Counted from the first letter of the stretch, positions 34,901 through 45,330 are shown. The stretch: DNA of 64,000 bases from Ectobius pallidus (GCA_964059195.1 CAXKWD010000011.1:16789478-16853477); one strand, 5' to 3'. Translations and numbers: made by a program. The notes: generated by a model not told the origin, from the sequence alone.

Positions 34901-37900
34901 GAAGGTGCCCCTTGGTGAAAAACCTTCTGTAACACCAGGGGTGATCATTTGTATAACTCCAGATAAAAGAATAAGTCATTCATTTATTCATTCATATGCA
35001 CTGTTTAATGTAAAACATAATTTGTCTTTGGCTCCTGTGATTTAAATTATCTGGTGAAAAATATTTTGCATGACTATTTAAGACTGAATGATTTAAATTA
35101 TTCATTACACTATGTTGATATTTTCAGTTTTCCCATGATGGTCTATGATACACTTCCAAAGGGAGGTGCAAGCCAGTTCCATCCACATGCACATGGCTTC
35201 CTCTCCACTGAGTATCTGAGTCACATGAAGCTTCAGAGTGAAGCTGCGGTGAGGTATGTGGATGAAAATGACAGCCAATACTGGAACGATTTCATTGAAA
35301 TCCATCATGCTCTGGGACTTACTGTCAGACTGGGAAATGCAATTGCATTGTCTCCACTGGTGAGTCTTATATATTTGTTTTTACAGTTAAATATCTTGTA
35401 ACAGGCACCCAATTAACTATAAACCCAAATCAATAGCACTTCTTTGAATTAGAGACTGTACACTCTTTGTGTCACTGATTTAATTGAACTTTGCTGAAAA
35501 AAGCACTTAAAAATGTGCTTTTATTTGCTAAACTTTGTTTCTGTACACCTGTCATTTGAGAATAGCTTAATATTTCATTCCAGTAGAGTCTTGGTAATTT
35601 GAAGCGGACGTGACCGAAAAATAAACTGAACTTTAAGGAAACTTTTACTTACAAAATTGCATGAGAAAGCTTGTGTAAATATGATAAATTATATATATTA
35701 AATATTACACCACAGTAGTTTATAAAACAGAATGACTAATTTTGGAGATGTGATGTCTCTCATCTTAACCCTGCCTCATCCATGTCAGTGTCTAGCTGCA
35801 TAAGACAGTCATACACTGAAAACTGACAATTTATTAATTGATAGTTCAAAATTTTCAGCTCTGATTTATGGTAATATCAAATTAATCATCGAGACTTGAA
35901 ATAGAGAGATTATAGTGTATTCCAAGTACATAGATGGATTCTGTGTTGATTTCAGACTCCAGTGAGAGAACATGAGATAATCGTGCTGAGCAGCCACCCA
36001 AGTACGGATCTGTTCCGCCTGCTATATTATACCATACAGGCGTACTACCTGAAAGTGCGTCGCATGTGTTTCAGTACGGGAATAGCATATCCCAACATGT
36101 GCGCCGATAGTAGTAAAGCATCACTTCCTGCACTCATGAGAATCGGTACTCGAGGACAGTGCAACTCTTATACAAATGATGTTAGTTCCTTGGAGCTTTA
36201 CCTGGTAAGTTTTCTCCTTACCTTTCTTGACCTTCTTAATTAAGTTGAATATGTACAAATTATGAGTTGCTGAAATGCTCCACACCAATATTGTTCATTG
36301 CTGGATCTTATCAGCACAGATTTTTGTGAAATAATATGTGTATGTAAGAGCACCTACTTTCCGTGAAATCTTTTTCCAAATCTTGCAGGTTTTTTAAGTC
36401 TTTTCAATGTATTTTTTGCTATTTTTATATAATTGCCACATCAAAATTTTCAATATTTTCCTAGGATTATCAAGGAATAACATTTTATTAGTGATACAAA
36501 AAAAAATTCACTCTAAGAGCTTTTCAGCAAACACTAATTTTAGTTGACTTGGCTTGACTTGCAACAGCATTGAACTTTCGCTTTCATTGTGTATCGATAG
36601 GTCTTGCTTTCATTGTGCACCGATAGGTCATAAAACCCATTGGAAACATATCAACTATCGATTTCCTCCGATAATCAAATTGCAGTTGCTGCCAGCTATG
36701 TTGACAACCTTCAAATTGTTTCCAACATTTTTTACATTATTTCATCAATTATTTCACTATTTTTCTGAAACATGAATAATTTTATTTTTAGCCAAATTTG
36801 TGATTTTTTGCAAACACATCTTACATTTCCTGCTTAAAATAAACAAGTGGCTCGTCATGTATGTGAGGATATGGTTGAACACATACTAAGCTTCATTTCA
36901 AAACTGTTTACTTACTTGTTTTGCAAAACTCACATTTGGGATGCATTTTTTTAGGTCTACCAAAAAAGATCCACAAAACTATAATGTCCCCATAAAAAGT
37001 CCTATAAAGACTGCCATCTTGATTGTCGTATGCTTGAGTTGGGACTAGAACTTTAGGTTTTAAGAAACGCTGTTTTAGGTTTTTCGATTAGTGATTTTTG
37101 TTTGTTTGTTCATTCCAAACATCGTTTTAGGTTATAATGAGGGTTTTATTTAATTGAAAAATGTAGTTAAATATGCCAAAACTTCTATAAGGACACAAAT
37201 ATACAATATAAGAAAGAAAGCCTAAATCTAAAGCAATTAGCTGCGGCTTCTTTGTGCTACTGCAAATAAGATTTCTGCTTGCATTCACCTATATAATAAA
37301 AAAAAAAACACACACAAAAAACCATAGAGAATTTAAGTGCAAGAGGCACTAGCCTTTTCGGGATTCGAACCCCATGCTTCTAATTGGATGAAGAAAAATG
37401 CTTTATGGTTGGGTTGTGGATAATATGAAACTGATATGATATTGAATGATATTTAAATGGAATTGGCATTATTTCTTGGCCTCGTCCGTCTCAGACAACA
37501 ATGGGTTGAACAATAATAATGTGAAAGGATATGCAAGTGAATTTATTTTCAAGACAATAATTTCTTTTTTATCTCCCAGCAAAATATTGATTTTTCAAGT
37601 AAATGAAGGTTAATAAATCGGACCAATAAAACTGTTAAGAGTAAATTAGGTATTTTAGGTTTTCATACTTCATTCAGGTGTTTTTGGGTAACACAGAATT
37701 CATGTATGTGAATCCTATGGATATCACTCAAAATTTTTTTGTTTTGGTAGTAAGGAAAAGAAATTGTAAAAACCTAAGAATGCCGTCCCTAGCTATGAGA
37801 CATTATACGGCTCATGCTATATGAAGGAAAATGGTGTACACCAATCCCTGCTTCATGTGCTTCTTCCCCACTTGTTATTATTTATATTACCAAATATAAA

Positions 37901-39731
37901 TTAACACTTTGACAAGTAACATCCTGCCAATTGACAAGGACTTAGAAATTTGCAAAAATTGCAGATCCCGTCATTTGATGCATATTGCTTTCGCGATCTT
38001 TTACCGCTAGAATGCATTTTCTTTAATTTGTTCATATATCAATGTGATTTGTTTGGAAGTTGTTTGTCACGTATTTCTATGCCTACATTGTCGTCGTTAC
38101 GTATATATTTGCAAAATAGTGTTATTAAGTTTGATTACTTGTAATATTGTAATCTTATGTCAGTATTGCAGTGTGACAAATTGCATATCTTCGTAAATAT
38201 GACTTCAAAATACACTTCTAACCTAAAACTTCCATATTGGTCCCAAATTTCCACTGAGTCAAATATAATAAAATTATGTGATTAAAATTATTACAAAATC
38301 AGTGTATACACGTTTAAAAAATTAAAACACAACGTTTCAACTCTGCCCTTGAGTCTTCCTCAGGTGACTCCTCACACAGTACTGATCATGAAGAAGATTG
38401 ATTTTCGTCATGGTAACTATCGATAAAAACATTGTTTCTAAAATATATTTTTTTCCAGTCCTTTGGAATGTCAAACATTTCCTCCTCTATGCATTCCGCA
38501 GGCGGCCGGGGAATTTTTACCACTGGAATTTCCCTTCTCAGTCTCCTCATTACATCTACCATTCGTCCCCTATATCACCATCATACCTATTCAAACACAC
38601 CCCCTGGTTTCCCCTGCATAATCGGAAACCAGGGGGTGTGTTTGAATAGGTATGATGGTGATATAGGGGACAAATGGCTGGATGTAACGAGGAGACTGAG
38701 AAGGGAAATTCCAGTGGTAAAAATTCCCCGGCCGCCTGCGGAATGCATAGAGGAGGAAATGTTTGACATTCCAAAGGACTGGAAAAAAATATATTTTAGA
38801 AACAATGTTTTTATCGATGGTTACCGTGACGAAATCAATTTTCTTCATGATCAGTACTGTGTGAGGAGTCATCTGAGGAAGATTCGAGGGCAGAGTTGAA
38901 ACGTTGTGTTTTAATTTTTTAAACATGTATCCACTGATTTTGTAATAATTTTAATCACATCTTTTTTATTACTTCTAACCTAGAATTCAGTTTTACTATT
39001 TATTCCCATCAACTTTTTTTTTTTTTCACTAATTTCAATTTCTATATTATCGGAGTTAAAGATTCTGTTTATACATTTAATGTCAGTATACACCATTTTA
39101 AGAAAGAAAATTTTTAGCTTTCACACCAAATCAGTGTTATTTTTGTACCGGTATAATTATAACATTTTTAAATTTAAATTTTGAAATATTCAAAACTTTT
39201 CTATCATTTTTGCAAGGTTATTACTGAATGATTCAACACTCGAAGTGTTACTATGCGGATGTCGTATTTATGTTAGTGTAAAAATATTGCTTCACCAATA
39301 TGACCTCCAAACACACTCTTCAATTAAAGGTCAGTTGTAGTTGCTCCTTACGGTAAAAAATGACACATGTATTATTTCAGGCGTAAATTATGAAAAAACT
39401 AGACAGTTTAGAACTTGCTACCGTCACCTCAGCAATCAGCCAACTCAAGTGAGCTAAATAAAGATTTACCATCAAATTTTAGCAATCTTGATGTGTTTAT
39501 TTTATTTTGGAATTTGTGCATGGAAAAAAAACTATGAACGTTATTAATATTTCACAAACACAAAATGCTTCCCAAACGCTATCTTATTTCAGGTTCAATT
39601 TTTTGTTTCAGATGCAGAACGTACATGTGGATCCATATGTGATTGTCAAGTATCTCCAGACGACTGTTGACAAGCTTCAGGGAACAAGTTCAATTGCAAA
39701 TGAAAAAATTGTGGATCTTGTTGAAAATTAA
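21350..39731 (+). CDS. GalT/HIT-superfamily type II membrane protein, seven coding exons
   Basis: Joining 21350-21517, 25165-25407, 31242-31429, 33204-33380, 35128-35359, 35956-36204 and 39612-39731 gives 459 codons with no stop until TAA. All introns are GT-AG and phases match. Residues about 9-28 form one hydrophobic segment after a basic MIHKRCRNR start, predicting a signal anchor with the rest in the lumen. The soluble part resembles galactose-1-phosphate uridylyltransferases: CDFC at 184-187 (zinc pair position), KLEKWHGLFL near 214-223, KGGASQFHPHAHGF at 270-283 (active-site histidines), then REHEIIVLS and a DPY near the end. Family enzymes transfer nucleotides through a histidine intermediate. 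HPHAH instead of the GalT HPHxQ leaves the substrate open. The GalT-like fold is inferred from motifs; I know no name for it. Confidence 0.82.
21604..23205. mobile_element. DNA transposon, termini GGGTCATTCCA, 4-bp duplication TACT, in intron 1
   Basis: Perfect 11-bp inverted ends (GGGTCATTCCA / TGGAATGACCC) flanked by TACT at 21600-21603 and 23206-23209. The motif GTTCTGGGTGTGAC occurs at 21617, 21781 and 21970 (forward), 22673-22686 (reverse) and 22830 (forward, one change). It shares terminus and duplication length with 9549-10810 but has a different internal motif. It contains a broken coding region at 22135-22524. Confidence 0.82.
22135..22524 (-). pseudogene. Broken transposon-encoded basic protein
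   Basis: One reverse-strand frame is readable for about 130 codons, with an internal TGA at about 22376 and further stops at its 5' end. The N-terminal part is rich in Arg/Lys (RDKERILKAKRAI, RLRDRGRQPRHREKVKKSK). Next comes YQSRHSLGKAICKVC, then a likely beta-barrel segment EFYAEVREVD ... LLLKYMQPSGK with WIWPIKED. This order (basic coiled region, SLGKA, compact C-terminal barrel) recalls uncharacterised proteins abundant in insect genomes; that is from memory. It is probably a deletion derivative of the autonomous element's gene. Confidence 0.55.
23500..23530. repeat. Poly(T) tract
   Basis: About 28 T residues in a row within intron 1; could be the A-tail of a reverse-oriented retroelement. 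Confidence 0.8.
23838..23972. repeat. Tandem duplication of about 65 bp
   Basis: The unit GATTTGTGTCAT...TTTTAATTCGATGTCTT...ATAAATAAAAATACCAAATT occurs twice in a row with few differences, in intron 1 of the GalT-like gene. Confidence 0.8.
24770..24900 (+). repeat. SINE family 2 fragment
   Basis: Worn match to the family 2 body (AAGAACCTAAAGCTCAAATC, GACAAAATTTCCTGGCC), about 65 bp of clear similarity. Confidence 0.45.
25165..25407 (+). CDS. GalT-like gene, coding exon 2
   Basis: 81 codons, phase 0 at both ends (ACAG/ATATTT and CATCAG/GTATGA). Encodes a charged, probably helical stretch with aromatic and basic residues (LQRWAKAYERKCQILWKKF) that joins the anchor to the catalytic part. Confidence 0.8.
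25489..25623. mobile_element. Short inverted-repeat element (MITE-like)
   Basis: Arms of about 29 bp: AGGGCCATCAAGGGAAGTG... at 25489-25517 and its near-inverse at 25594-25623, around a 76-bp loop. No convincing target duplication. It lies in intron 2, about 80 bp after the donor. Confidence 0.55.
26118..26450 (-). repeat. Dispersed repeat family D, copy 2 (reversed)
   Basis: Reverse complement of 16432-16945 with an internal tandem duplication: the unit GTGGAAGGGTAAAAAGCTTC ... GGTCAGTGACAGGTTA occurs at about 26248-26318 and 26370-26440. Confidence 0.75.
27735..28020 (-). mobile_element. SINE-like repeat (family 3), reverse copy
   Basis: Reverse-complement match to 28425-28705. The shared body includes GGGATTGGAG..., CAAGTGTTGTGCTGC and a box-B-like GTTCAAATTC read on the - strand. 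Head and tail limits are approximate. Confidence 0.6.
28425..28705 (+). mobile_element. SINE-like repeat (family 3), forward copy
   Basis: Starts with a box-B-like TTGGTTCAAATTCCCTGGC near 28458 and carries the body shared with 27735-28020. The two copies face each other about 400 bp apart in intron 2. Confidence 0.6.
29190..29440. mobile_element. Short element with 25-bp inverted ends
   Basis: Ends GTCAGGGGAAGATAGTGCTA... (29190) and the near-inverse ...AGCACTATCTTCCCCCGAC (about 29440) enclose about 200 bp of AT-rich sequence with a T-run. No clear target duplication. Lies in intron 2. Confidence 0.55.
29441..31241. other. Rest of intron 2
   Basis: No gene or clear repeat. A short (AG)n run lies at about 29838-29860. 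Confidence 0.4.
31242..31429 (+). CDS. GalT-like gene, coding exon 3 (CxxC)
   Basis: Begins after TTGCAG and ends GGAAG/GTGGGA, leaving two bases of an Arg codon. Carries ESCDFCNYKTSTAEDVFGR; the CxxC corresponds to the zinc-binding cysteines near the start of many GalT-type domains. Confidence 0.8.
31853..31898. repeat. (TA)n microsatellite
   Basis: About 40 bp of alternating T and A in intron 3. Confidence 0.9.
31900..33203. other. Rest of intron 3
   Basis: Contains a 141-codon reverse-strand open frame at 32147-32572 with no recognisable domain; probably chance. Nothing else identified. Confidence 0.35.
33204..33380 (+). CDS. GalT-like gene, coding exon 4
   Basis: Starts after TTCACAG with the base completing Arg and ends CTCCTG/GTACAG. 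Encodes SAANTFKLEKWHGLFLSKKH, the strand-loop where GalT-type enzymes have their N-F/P-x-WH-like segment. Confidence 0.8.
33381..35127. other. Intron 4
   Basis: No coding region recognised. Near 34900-34990 a segment with TAACACCAGGGGTGATCAT followed by (TCATTCAT)-like repeats looks like a worn LINE 3' end, with weak support. Confidence 0.4.
35128..35359 (+). CDS. GalT-like gene, coding exon 5 (HIT-type active site)
   Basis: Starts after TTTTCAG, completing a Cys codon, and ends CCACTG/GTGAGT. Contains YDTLPKGGASQFHPHAHGFL; GAS-x2-HPH is the signature around the catalytic histidine of GalT and related phosphorylases. Confidence 0.85.
35956..36204 (+). CDS. GalT-like gene, coding exon 6
   Basis: 83 codons, phase 0 at both ends (ATTTCAG/ACTCCA and TACCTG/GTAAGT). 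Has PVREHEIIVLSSHPSTDLF and RIGTRGQ ... SSLELYL, matching the C-terminal half of GalT-like domains, where a similar ELY precedes a DPY. Confidence 0.82.
37044..37792. mobile_element. Degraded hAT-like non-autonomous element
   Basis: Inverted ends TTGGGACTAGAACTTTAGGTT and (reverse) TAGGGACGGCATTCTTAGGTT share TTAGGTTTT. The left part has GCTGTTTTAGGT, as does the element at 46639-47369, suggesting one family. Flanking 8-bp words match only partly. Inside intron 6. Confidence 0.5.
37340..37385 (-). repeat. tRNA-like fragment
   Basis: A box-B-like GGGGTTCGAATCCCG is readable on the - strand. No tRNA cloverleaf can be completed, so it is a SINE relic. Confidence 0.35.
38277..38959. mobile_element. 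683-bp near-perfect palindrome (foldback element)
   Basis: Two 336-bp arms (38277-38612 and 38624-38959) are inverse copies with only a few differences, separated by an 11-bp loop. Both arms encode the same partial protein in opposite directions: PRPPAECIEEEMFDIPKDW, then a SPEED-type end in another frame. That protein is related to the relic at 18790-19054. The transcript of the GalT-like gene (intron 6) would contain this hairpin. Confidence 0.88.
39612..39731 (+). CDS. GalT-like gene, last coding exon
   Basis: Starts after TTTCAG; 39 codons plus TAA. Encodes MQNVHVDPYVIVKYLQTTVD, continuing ELYL from exon 6. A candidate polyadenylation signal AATAAA follows at 40135-40140. Confidence 0.78.
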   Translation: MQNVHVDPYVIVKYLQTTVDKLQGTSSIANEKIVDLVEN

Positions 39732-40134
39732 GTTCCTCAGAGTGCTTTCTGTGATAGATGCTGGTAAATTTTAAGGGTCCAGGGGACCAGCTTTTCTACT
39801 TAGATACTAGTCGAACAAACTAGAGAAGATTGCAGGCCCATTGCTAGAGTGGCAGGGGGCAAGTTGGTCTGCATCTGTACTGGTGAATTTCCATATTTAT
39901 CCTTTTCATACGTTTTCCAATAGCAGTTTAAATGAAAAATTAACTTTAAAACAGCCCACAGAATTATCATTAGAAAATCTATCTCTGCTTAAAAATCACA
40001 AGAGAGTAAATCTGCATGGTGTTTAGTTTGTAATGCTTTTAGCGTTTGAGAAGCATCAAACACAGCCTTGGAGTTTGACCAGGTTCTCAGGAATTTCACA
40101 AACAAAATTATGATCAACTGTTATTCTGATTAAA

Positions 40135-40140
40135 AATAAA
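40135..40140 (+). terminator. Candidate polyadenylation signal
   Basis: AATAAA about 400 bp after the GalT-like stop codon, on the right strand. Other AT-rich candidates exist, so the choice is tentative. Confidence 0.35.
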
Positions 40141-40599
40141 ATAACTTGTTAATTTATTTAATAGTTCTTTTGACAATGCAACTAAATATGAGGGATGGAC
40201 ATAAGCCAGGACAAACTATTGTTTTTTAATGTGGGACAATTTTGGAATATAAAAATGAAAGGGTAGGCTATGGAATGTATATATAAAGCAGATTATGGGC
40301 ACTAGATATAGGATAGGGTACCCGACACTGATAAACATCCATACACAACAGCATCTTGAACTCTTAATTTATTGCGGTTGTTGGATTCATAAAGCGTACA
40401 TACCCACCCTATAAACCCTCAAAGTAGCCTTATAGAGATCACAACATGCTGCAAACGATGCGGAGGCACCGAATGCCCTCTGTATCACCATCTTCAAATC
40501 AGCCAATCTGTCTCATCAGCAATTTCATCTCTTGTCCCAAACTATATCCCACAAATATTATATTATTACAGGAAGTTAGTAAAAGTGAAGTTTTTCTAA

Positions 40600-40732
40600 T
40601 ATAGTAATATAAGAATGGAGTCAATTTTTGTGACACTTACTTCACTTGAGTCCTCTATTTGGAAATAGTCCAAATAGAGGACTCAAGTGAAGTAAGTATC
40701 ACAAAAATTGACTCTCTTCTTATATTACTATA
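40600..40732. repeat. Perfect-looking 63-bp-arm hairpin
   Basis: Arms 40600-40662 and 40670-40732 are inverse copies with about three mismatches around a 7-nt loop (AAATAGT). No flanking duplication seen. It could be a remnant of a foldback element or a small-RNA precursor; nothing in the sequence decides. Confidence 0.85.
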
Positions 40733-41370
40733 TATCCCACAGTTGCTGCTGTCCATCTTGCAACACTTCCGTACAGAAGGACATTATTCCCCAAAGCTTC
40801 CACCAGCTCCCTTTGGCATTCTGTAGCAAATTTTCCCTTGGAGGATGGTTGTTTTGATGTAAGAAAGCTTGTCACATTCAATCTGCATGGAAGCTGATTC
40901 TCAATGGCATGTATATTACATTGCCTTCTAATGATGAGTCCACATATTGCACAGGCCATTTTCTCCAGCAACATACATCTCAAGGTACCATTGCCTTATT
41001 TTGACAAAAAAAAAATAGTTGCCATACTTATGCCACATCCCTCGTATAATCCATACATTTTTTGTTGATGTAAACAAGAAAGTACATATTGCCAGTACAA
41101 CTATGTTATCAATTACACCAACTTTTGTCACTGTTAACTTCAGAAATATTGTTGATATACCTTCTTATTAATGTGTCATATTCTTAACGTATTTTATAAA
41201 AATGTAAATTCATTGAATTGTTATGCCTTGTCAAAAGGAAGTCTTGAGTGTGGATTTTAATGATTTTAGGTTTAAATGTTAATAATCATGTATTTTATGC
41301 TTAAGGCAAATTAATATTTTATTGGGTTGTGTGACATGTTTTTTTCCAATGATGGTTGAAGCTTAACTAT
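40733..41370. other. Gene-free stretch
   Basis: No gene recognised downstream of the GalT-like gene. Confidence 0.4.
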
Positions 41371-41458
41371 AAACAAGGTTCTATGTTACACGTTCGCAAA
41401 CCGTTGTTGCTTGTTGAGTCGAGATACCTAGTAATAATGTAACATAGATCTTTGTTTC
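41371..41458. repeat. Inverted pair of the CTATGTTACA motif
   Basis: AAACAAGGTTCTATGTTACA at 41371-41390 faces its near-inverse at 41439-41458. The same motif occurs several times at 49549-49908. Confidence 0.65.
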
Positions 41459-41682
41459 GTGTATTGATAGATTCACAACTGCGAGTTTCCTACTGTCAGT
41501 TATGAGATCATGGCATACTGAATGAATGATGAACCAAATGAGTAACAGATTTTAACAAATGCTACCAATAGTGTACATGAAAAATATTTAACCTAATATT
41601 TAACCTATCAGAGTACAATAAATTACACAAACTTGTTTGCACCGAATCTAAATTGAGTGCTTGCTTTGAAGTTGGTGTACAA

Positions 41683-42078
41683 CAGGGGTGCCCACAGAAG
41701 GGGGTTAAGACGTAGAGTGAATCATTAAAATTTCTGGGGGGGGTTGAAAATTTTTTGCAAAATTAGCCTTTTATGTGTTAAAATTAAAAACGATCAAGTT
41801 TTATAACTTCAAAAGGCAATAAAAACTCTTCTAATTCTTTAGAAGTGTATAAAATATACTGTACAACTAGTATCAGTTATGTATATATCAAGTAAAAGCA
41901 GCCTGATTAAATATACTTTTTTTAAATTTAACTCTGTTTTTATTACACAAACAGTAGGCCCTAATACCTTTCCCTTTGGAAGAAGTTCTAGAGTAGGCCT
42001 ACTGTTGGGGGGGTTCATTTTTCATAATGTTGGGGGGATAAGAAGTTGGGGGGTTAGTTTTCGTTTTGGGCACCCCTG
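41683..42078. mobile_element. hAT-like MITE
   Basis: Ends CAGGGGTGCCCA and TGGGCACCCCTG in inverse form, flanked by 8-bp words GTGTACAA and GTGTAAAA (7 of 8 identical). It is 396 bp with G-runs and no transposase. Confidence 0.82.
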
Positions 42079-42509
42079 GTGTAAAAGGTCCTTCTTGATG
42101 AAGGACTTCAGAGTCTCCCTCGTTTCCATCCATGTAGATTTCCAGTAGTCTGTGGTTTCTTGTTTCCTGTTTCTGAATTAATTCTGTAGTGTCTCCAGGA
42201 TATTACCAATTTTATTATGGAACTGATGTGTATTCAGTTAAAGAGGTTATTTAGCATCTTGATTGCTGTAGTGTACCCGAATACAGAACCTCTTATTTTC
42301 TGATCCCTTTTTTGCCTTAATTTATTTAATTTCCCTATTTTCTTTGCTTAGTTATTTTTAATTTTTCAACATTTTTCTCCATTTTTTTTTATTTTTACAT
42401 TTCTACTAACTTCTTGCTGCTCCATTTCCTGAAGTGACTTCCTGTTACATTCAGAAATCTGTATGCATTATTAGTAGGATACCATTCTGAACACTTTATG
42501 CAAGCCTTA

Positions 42510-43081
42510 GGGCTTGCCTGTATTATCACCTGCCGATAATTCCTCCCGATACGTGACTTCCAGATAGCTTAACTAGAAGATGTCTTGTAATACCACTGTT
42601 GAACTGCTATCGGCAAGAACGCAGTAAAATTTTGTAAAATGATCCTTAGCTCTTTGAGCAAAGAGGTGGGTTTGTTGTAGTGCGGTAGGCTTCCACCAGG
42701 TGCAGCAGCTCGGATTTGTATTTGTACAGTAAAATTACACAAGAACACATCATTTTAAGTGCAATAATCAATTTGTGCAATTCTATTTCATTCATGTGTG
42801 AGCATAAAATGACATTTTTGTATAAATTAAATCTTCCGGCATCATTTCTAAAATTCAGGTGACCAGGAAGCTTCGGAGTGCTGCCATCTTTTTTCCACCA
42901 AGCTTCCCCAACTAGCAGTTAGAAGTTTGTTAGCCACTCCATCCTCCTGTTAGCTTATCTGGAAGTTGTCTTGCCAGACAGATTTTGTCAGGAGATCAGA
43001 ATACGCAATTCTTGGCCAACTTCCAGATAGGTTCTCTATCTGGCAGATAAATATGATATCAGGTGGTCGTCGTACAGGCCC
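42510..43081. mobile_element. PIF/Harbinger-like MITE
   Basis: Flanked by TTA at 42507-42509 and 43082-43084, the 3-bp duplication typical of PIF/Harbinger. The ends begin GGGCTTGCCTGTA and (reverse) GGGCCTGTACGAC, followed by related ...CACCTG words. Noncoding. Confidence 0.6.
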
Positions 43082-43084
43082 TTA

Positions 43085-43540
43085 GTGATGTAAGTTAAAG
43101 TAACAGGGTAGTTACCATTGCAGAGTGCAGTGTTTTACACATCCTTTGTCACTGTAACAGAATGGATTTTTTTCAAACTGATTAGAATTTTAGTAAATTA
43201 AACTGGGTTTTCTGTTTTATATTTAGCATTAGAATGTAATGCTGTTTAGAATTTTGTCACCGTACTTGGAAAGGCATTTGAACATTCATGCAATTCAGTA
43301 AGTAGTTAAGATTGTCATGCTGCATTATTTTCTTTTACAGAACTGTACCAATATACTGATGTGTAGCAAACAGCATGTGGAATTCAACACTCCCTCTCAA
43401 GAAGCCCAAATAGATGCATTCCCTACATGACTTTATCAAGATGCAGAACTGTCAGTTTAGAAATAACATTATTTTGGCTAAAAAAGGTAAATCTCCTTAA
43501 ACAGTACTTATATTGCCTTGTAAGTTAAGAAGATTTTAGG
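43085..43540. other. Gene-free stretch
   Basis: Nothing recognised. Confidence 0.4.
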
Positions 43541-43545
43541 GAAAA

Positions 43546-43650
43546 GAAATTCCTGTGACAAGGGCATTTGAAAATGAGACCTTCGGCTTTCCATGCCGAT
43601 GCTCTAGCAACTGAGTTATCTTGAGTTTGACTCAAGCGACTGGATGGAAT
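43546..43650 (-). repeat. tRNA-derived repeat (family 4) copy
   Basis: On the - strand a box-A-like TCAGTTGCTAGAGCATCGGC is followed by ATGGAAAGCCGAAGGTC. The same head occurs at 45443 (+), 45336 (-), 48700 (-) and 48990 (+). Confidence 0.55.
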
Positions 43651-44086
43651 TTCTTTCTTCTGATACCCTTAATAATTTATTGTCAACCTCACTGAAAGAG
43701 ATTTACATCATATACAGTATTGTGAGGCACACTAATTTAGTGATTTTGTGACTGTTTCCATTGTCATTGTAGTATTGCGACAGATGTGTTGCTGCTCCCT
43801 TGTTGGGCAACAAGTGCGATAGGTTCTTTGGGCGCCAGTAAGTATCAAGTCGTACTTACGTGATTTTTGATCTGTCTGCCTCGGCTGTCTGTCGGTCTTC
43901 AAACATGAGGGCCTCTTTTTCTCAGGGAGATGACGAAGATCTGCAGGGTTGTATGGACAAAATGCAAGGAGGTACACTGGATAGCCAAGTATGGGTTTAT
44001 TATACCTCATCCAGAGATATACTTAGCTGATGGTTACAGATGTTACCGGTGATTACAGGTGATTACAGATACACTTATCCAAAATG

Positions 44087-44694
44087 CGCTGTTTTGGTGA
44101 ATCTCTGGCCGCCGGGTCTATGAATGATAATAATTTATCTAGTTAAGTGCAAGTCCCCTATTCTTGGCTAATGCAAGCCATCTCACTATGCACAAGGCGT
44201 GCATTTCTACCATAATTACTCTGGTACAACACCCTGAATGACAGTCATATGTCATTTTGGTTTAGGCTATACTTTTGATCGGTGTTACTATTTATGATCT
44301 GATATTTAACCAATACCTATGGATTGCACAATATATATTTTTTGCACGTGTTTCGTGCTTATACAAGTATTCTACACATGATTCTAAAAATGAGATCACC
44401 CAGAGACGTGGCGAGCTGAATCAAGAGTGTTATCATTCTCTTACAACTAAGGAAATCGTTTCTGATACTTTCTTATAAACTCCGCCTATTTCTTTATACT
44501 ATTATTGGAGAAGAGAAATCATATAGCGTTGTTACATACTGATAGGCTCAACGTCATATGGGCTTCCTCCAATAGGATTTACTTTAACATCGTAGCTACT
44601 TTAATGTTTTTCCCACACAATTAACTAGAGCTTCTTCCTATAATTTCAAAGGGCGGCTTCCCGTTTGTATAGACCAGGAGATTCACCACTTCAG
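44087..44694. mobile_element. Possible TIR element
   Basis: GGTGAATCTC followed by a ...TCTAT word near both ends in inverse orientation (about 44095 and 44680), flanked by CCAAAATG (44079-44086) and CCAAAAAC (44695-44702), 6 of 8 identical. The ends are unequal, so boundaries are uncertain. Confidence 0.4.
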
Positions 44695-44702
44695 CCAAAA
44701 AC

Positions 44703-45330
44703 AAGGCCATATACTATTAGCTGTGACAGGCGGGGTAGCAAACACTGTCTTATACGTGCATAATATTACATCCTGACATTAGACACTGTTCATTTTACAA
44801 AAGCACACAAATGCACTCTCTATAAAATGCTATTTCACTTTGTTATTGCTTTACAGAATCTTGTATTAATTTTATGGCATAATTGGGATAGGACCAAATT
44901 TAGTTTTACTGTATACTAAGAGAGCTTATTGCAATATAATCCTCACCCCTCGTTTTCACAGCTATGTCGACAACTGCCTATATCACCCTAATTTATGTCC
45001 GGCCTCGTTCTTTTCATAGCCGAAGTTTCTCTTCTCATAATATCAACAACAAAGCCCTATACTATAAAAGCGTTTAAGTTTAATATTTAATGAGGGTTGT
45101 TTTACTTCTCACTTAGAATTCTGTTTGAATGCTAGTGCAAGATTCATTTATTCTAAATTGTAGAATGCTTACTCTAAACAATTAATGTCATGTATACTTA
45201 ATGAGTAATTAATAATATGAATAGCTGGAACTGTCTCAGTATCATATATGGTGTAGATACGTATTCATGAATTCATAGAATATTGTTTCTGTTGAACATT
45301 ACATGAGAAGAATTAATATGAGAAAAGTTC
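44703..45330. other. Gene-free stretch
   Basis: Nothing recognised. Confidence 0.4.

Noticed and set aside
38432..38899. 155-codon + strand frame across the palindrome
   Set aside because: Runs through both arms and the loop, so its first half is the reverse of the second; only the right-arm part resembles a protein.
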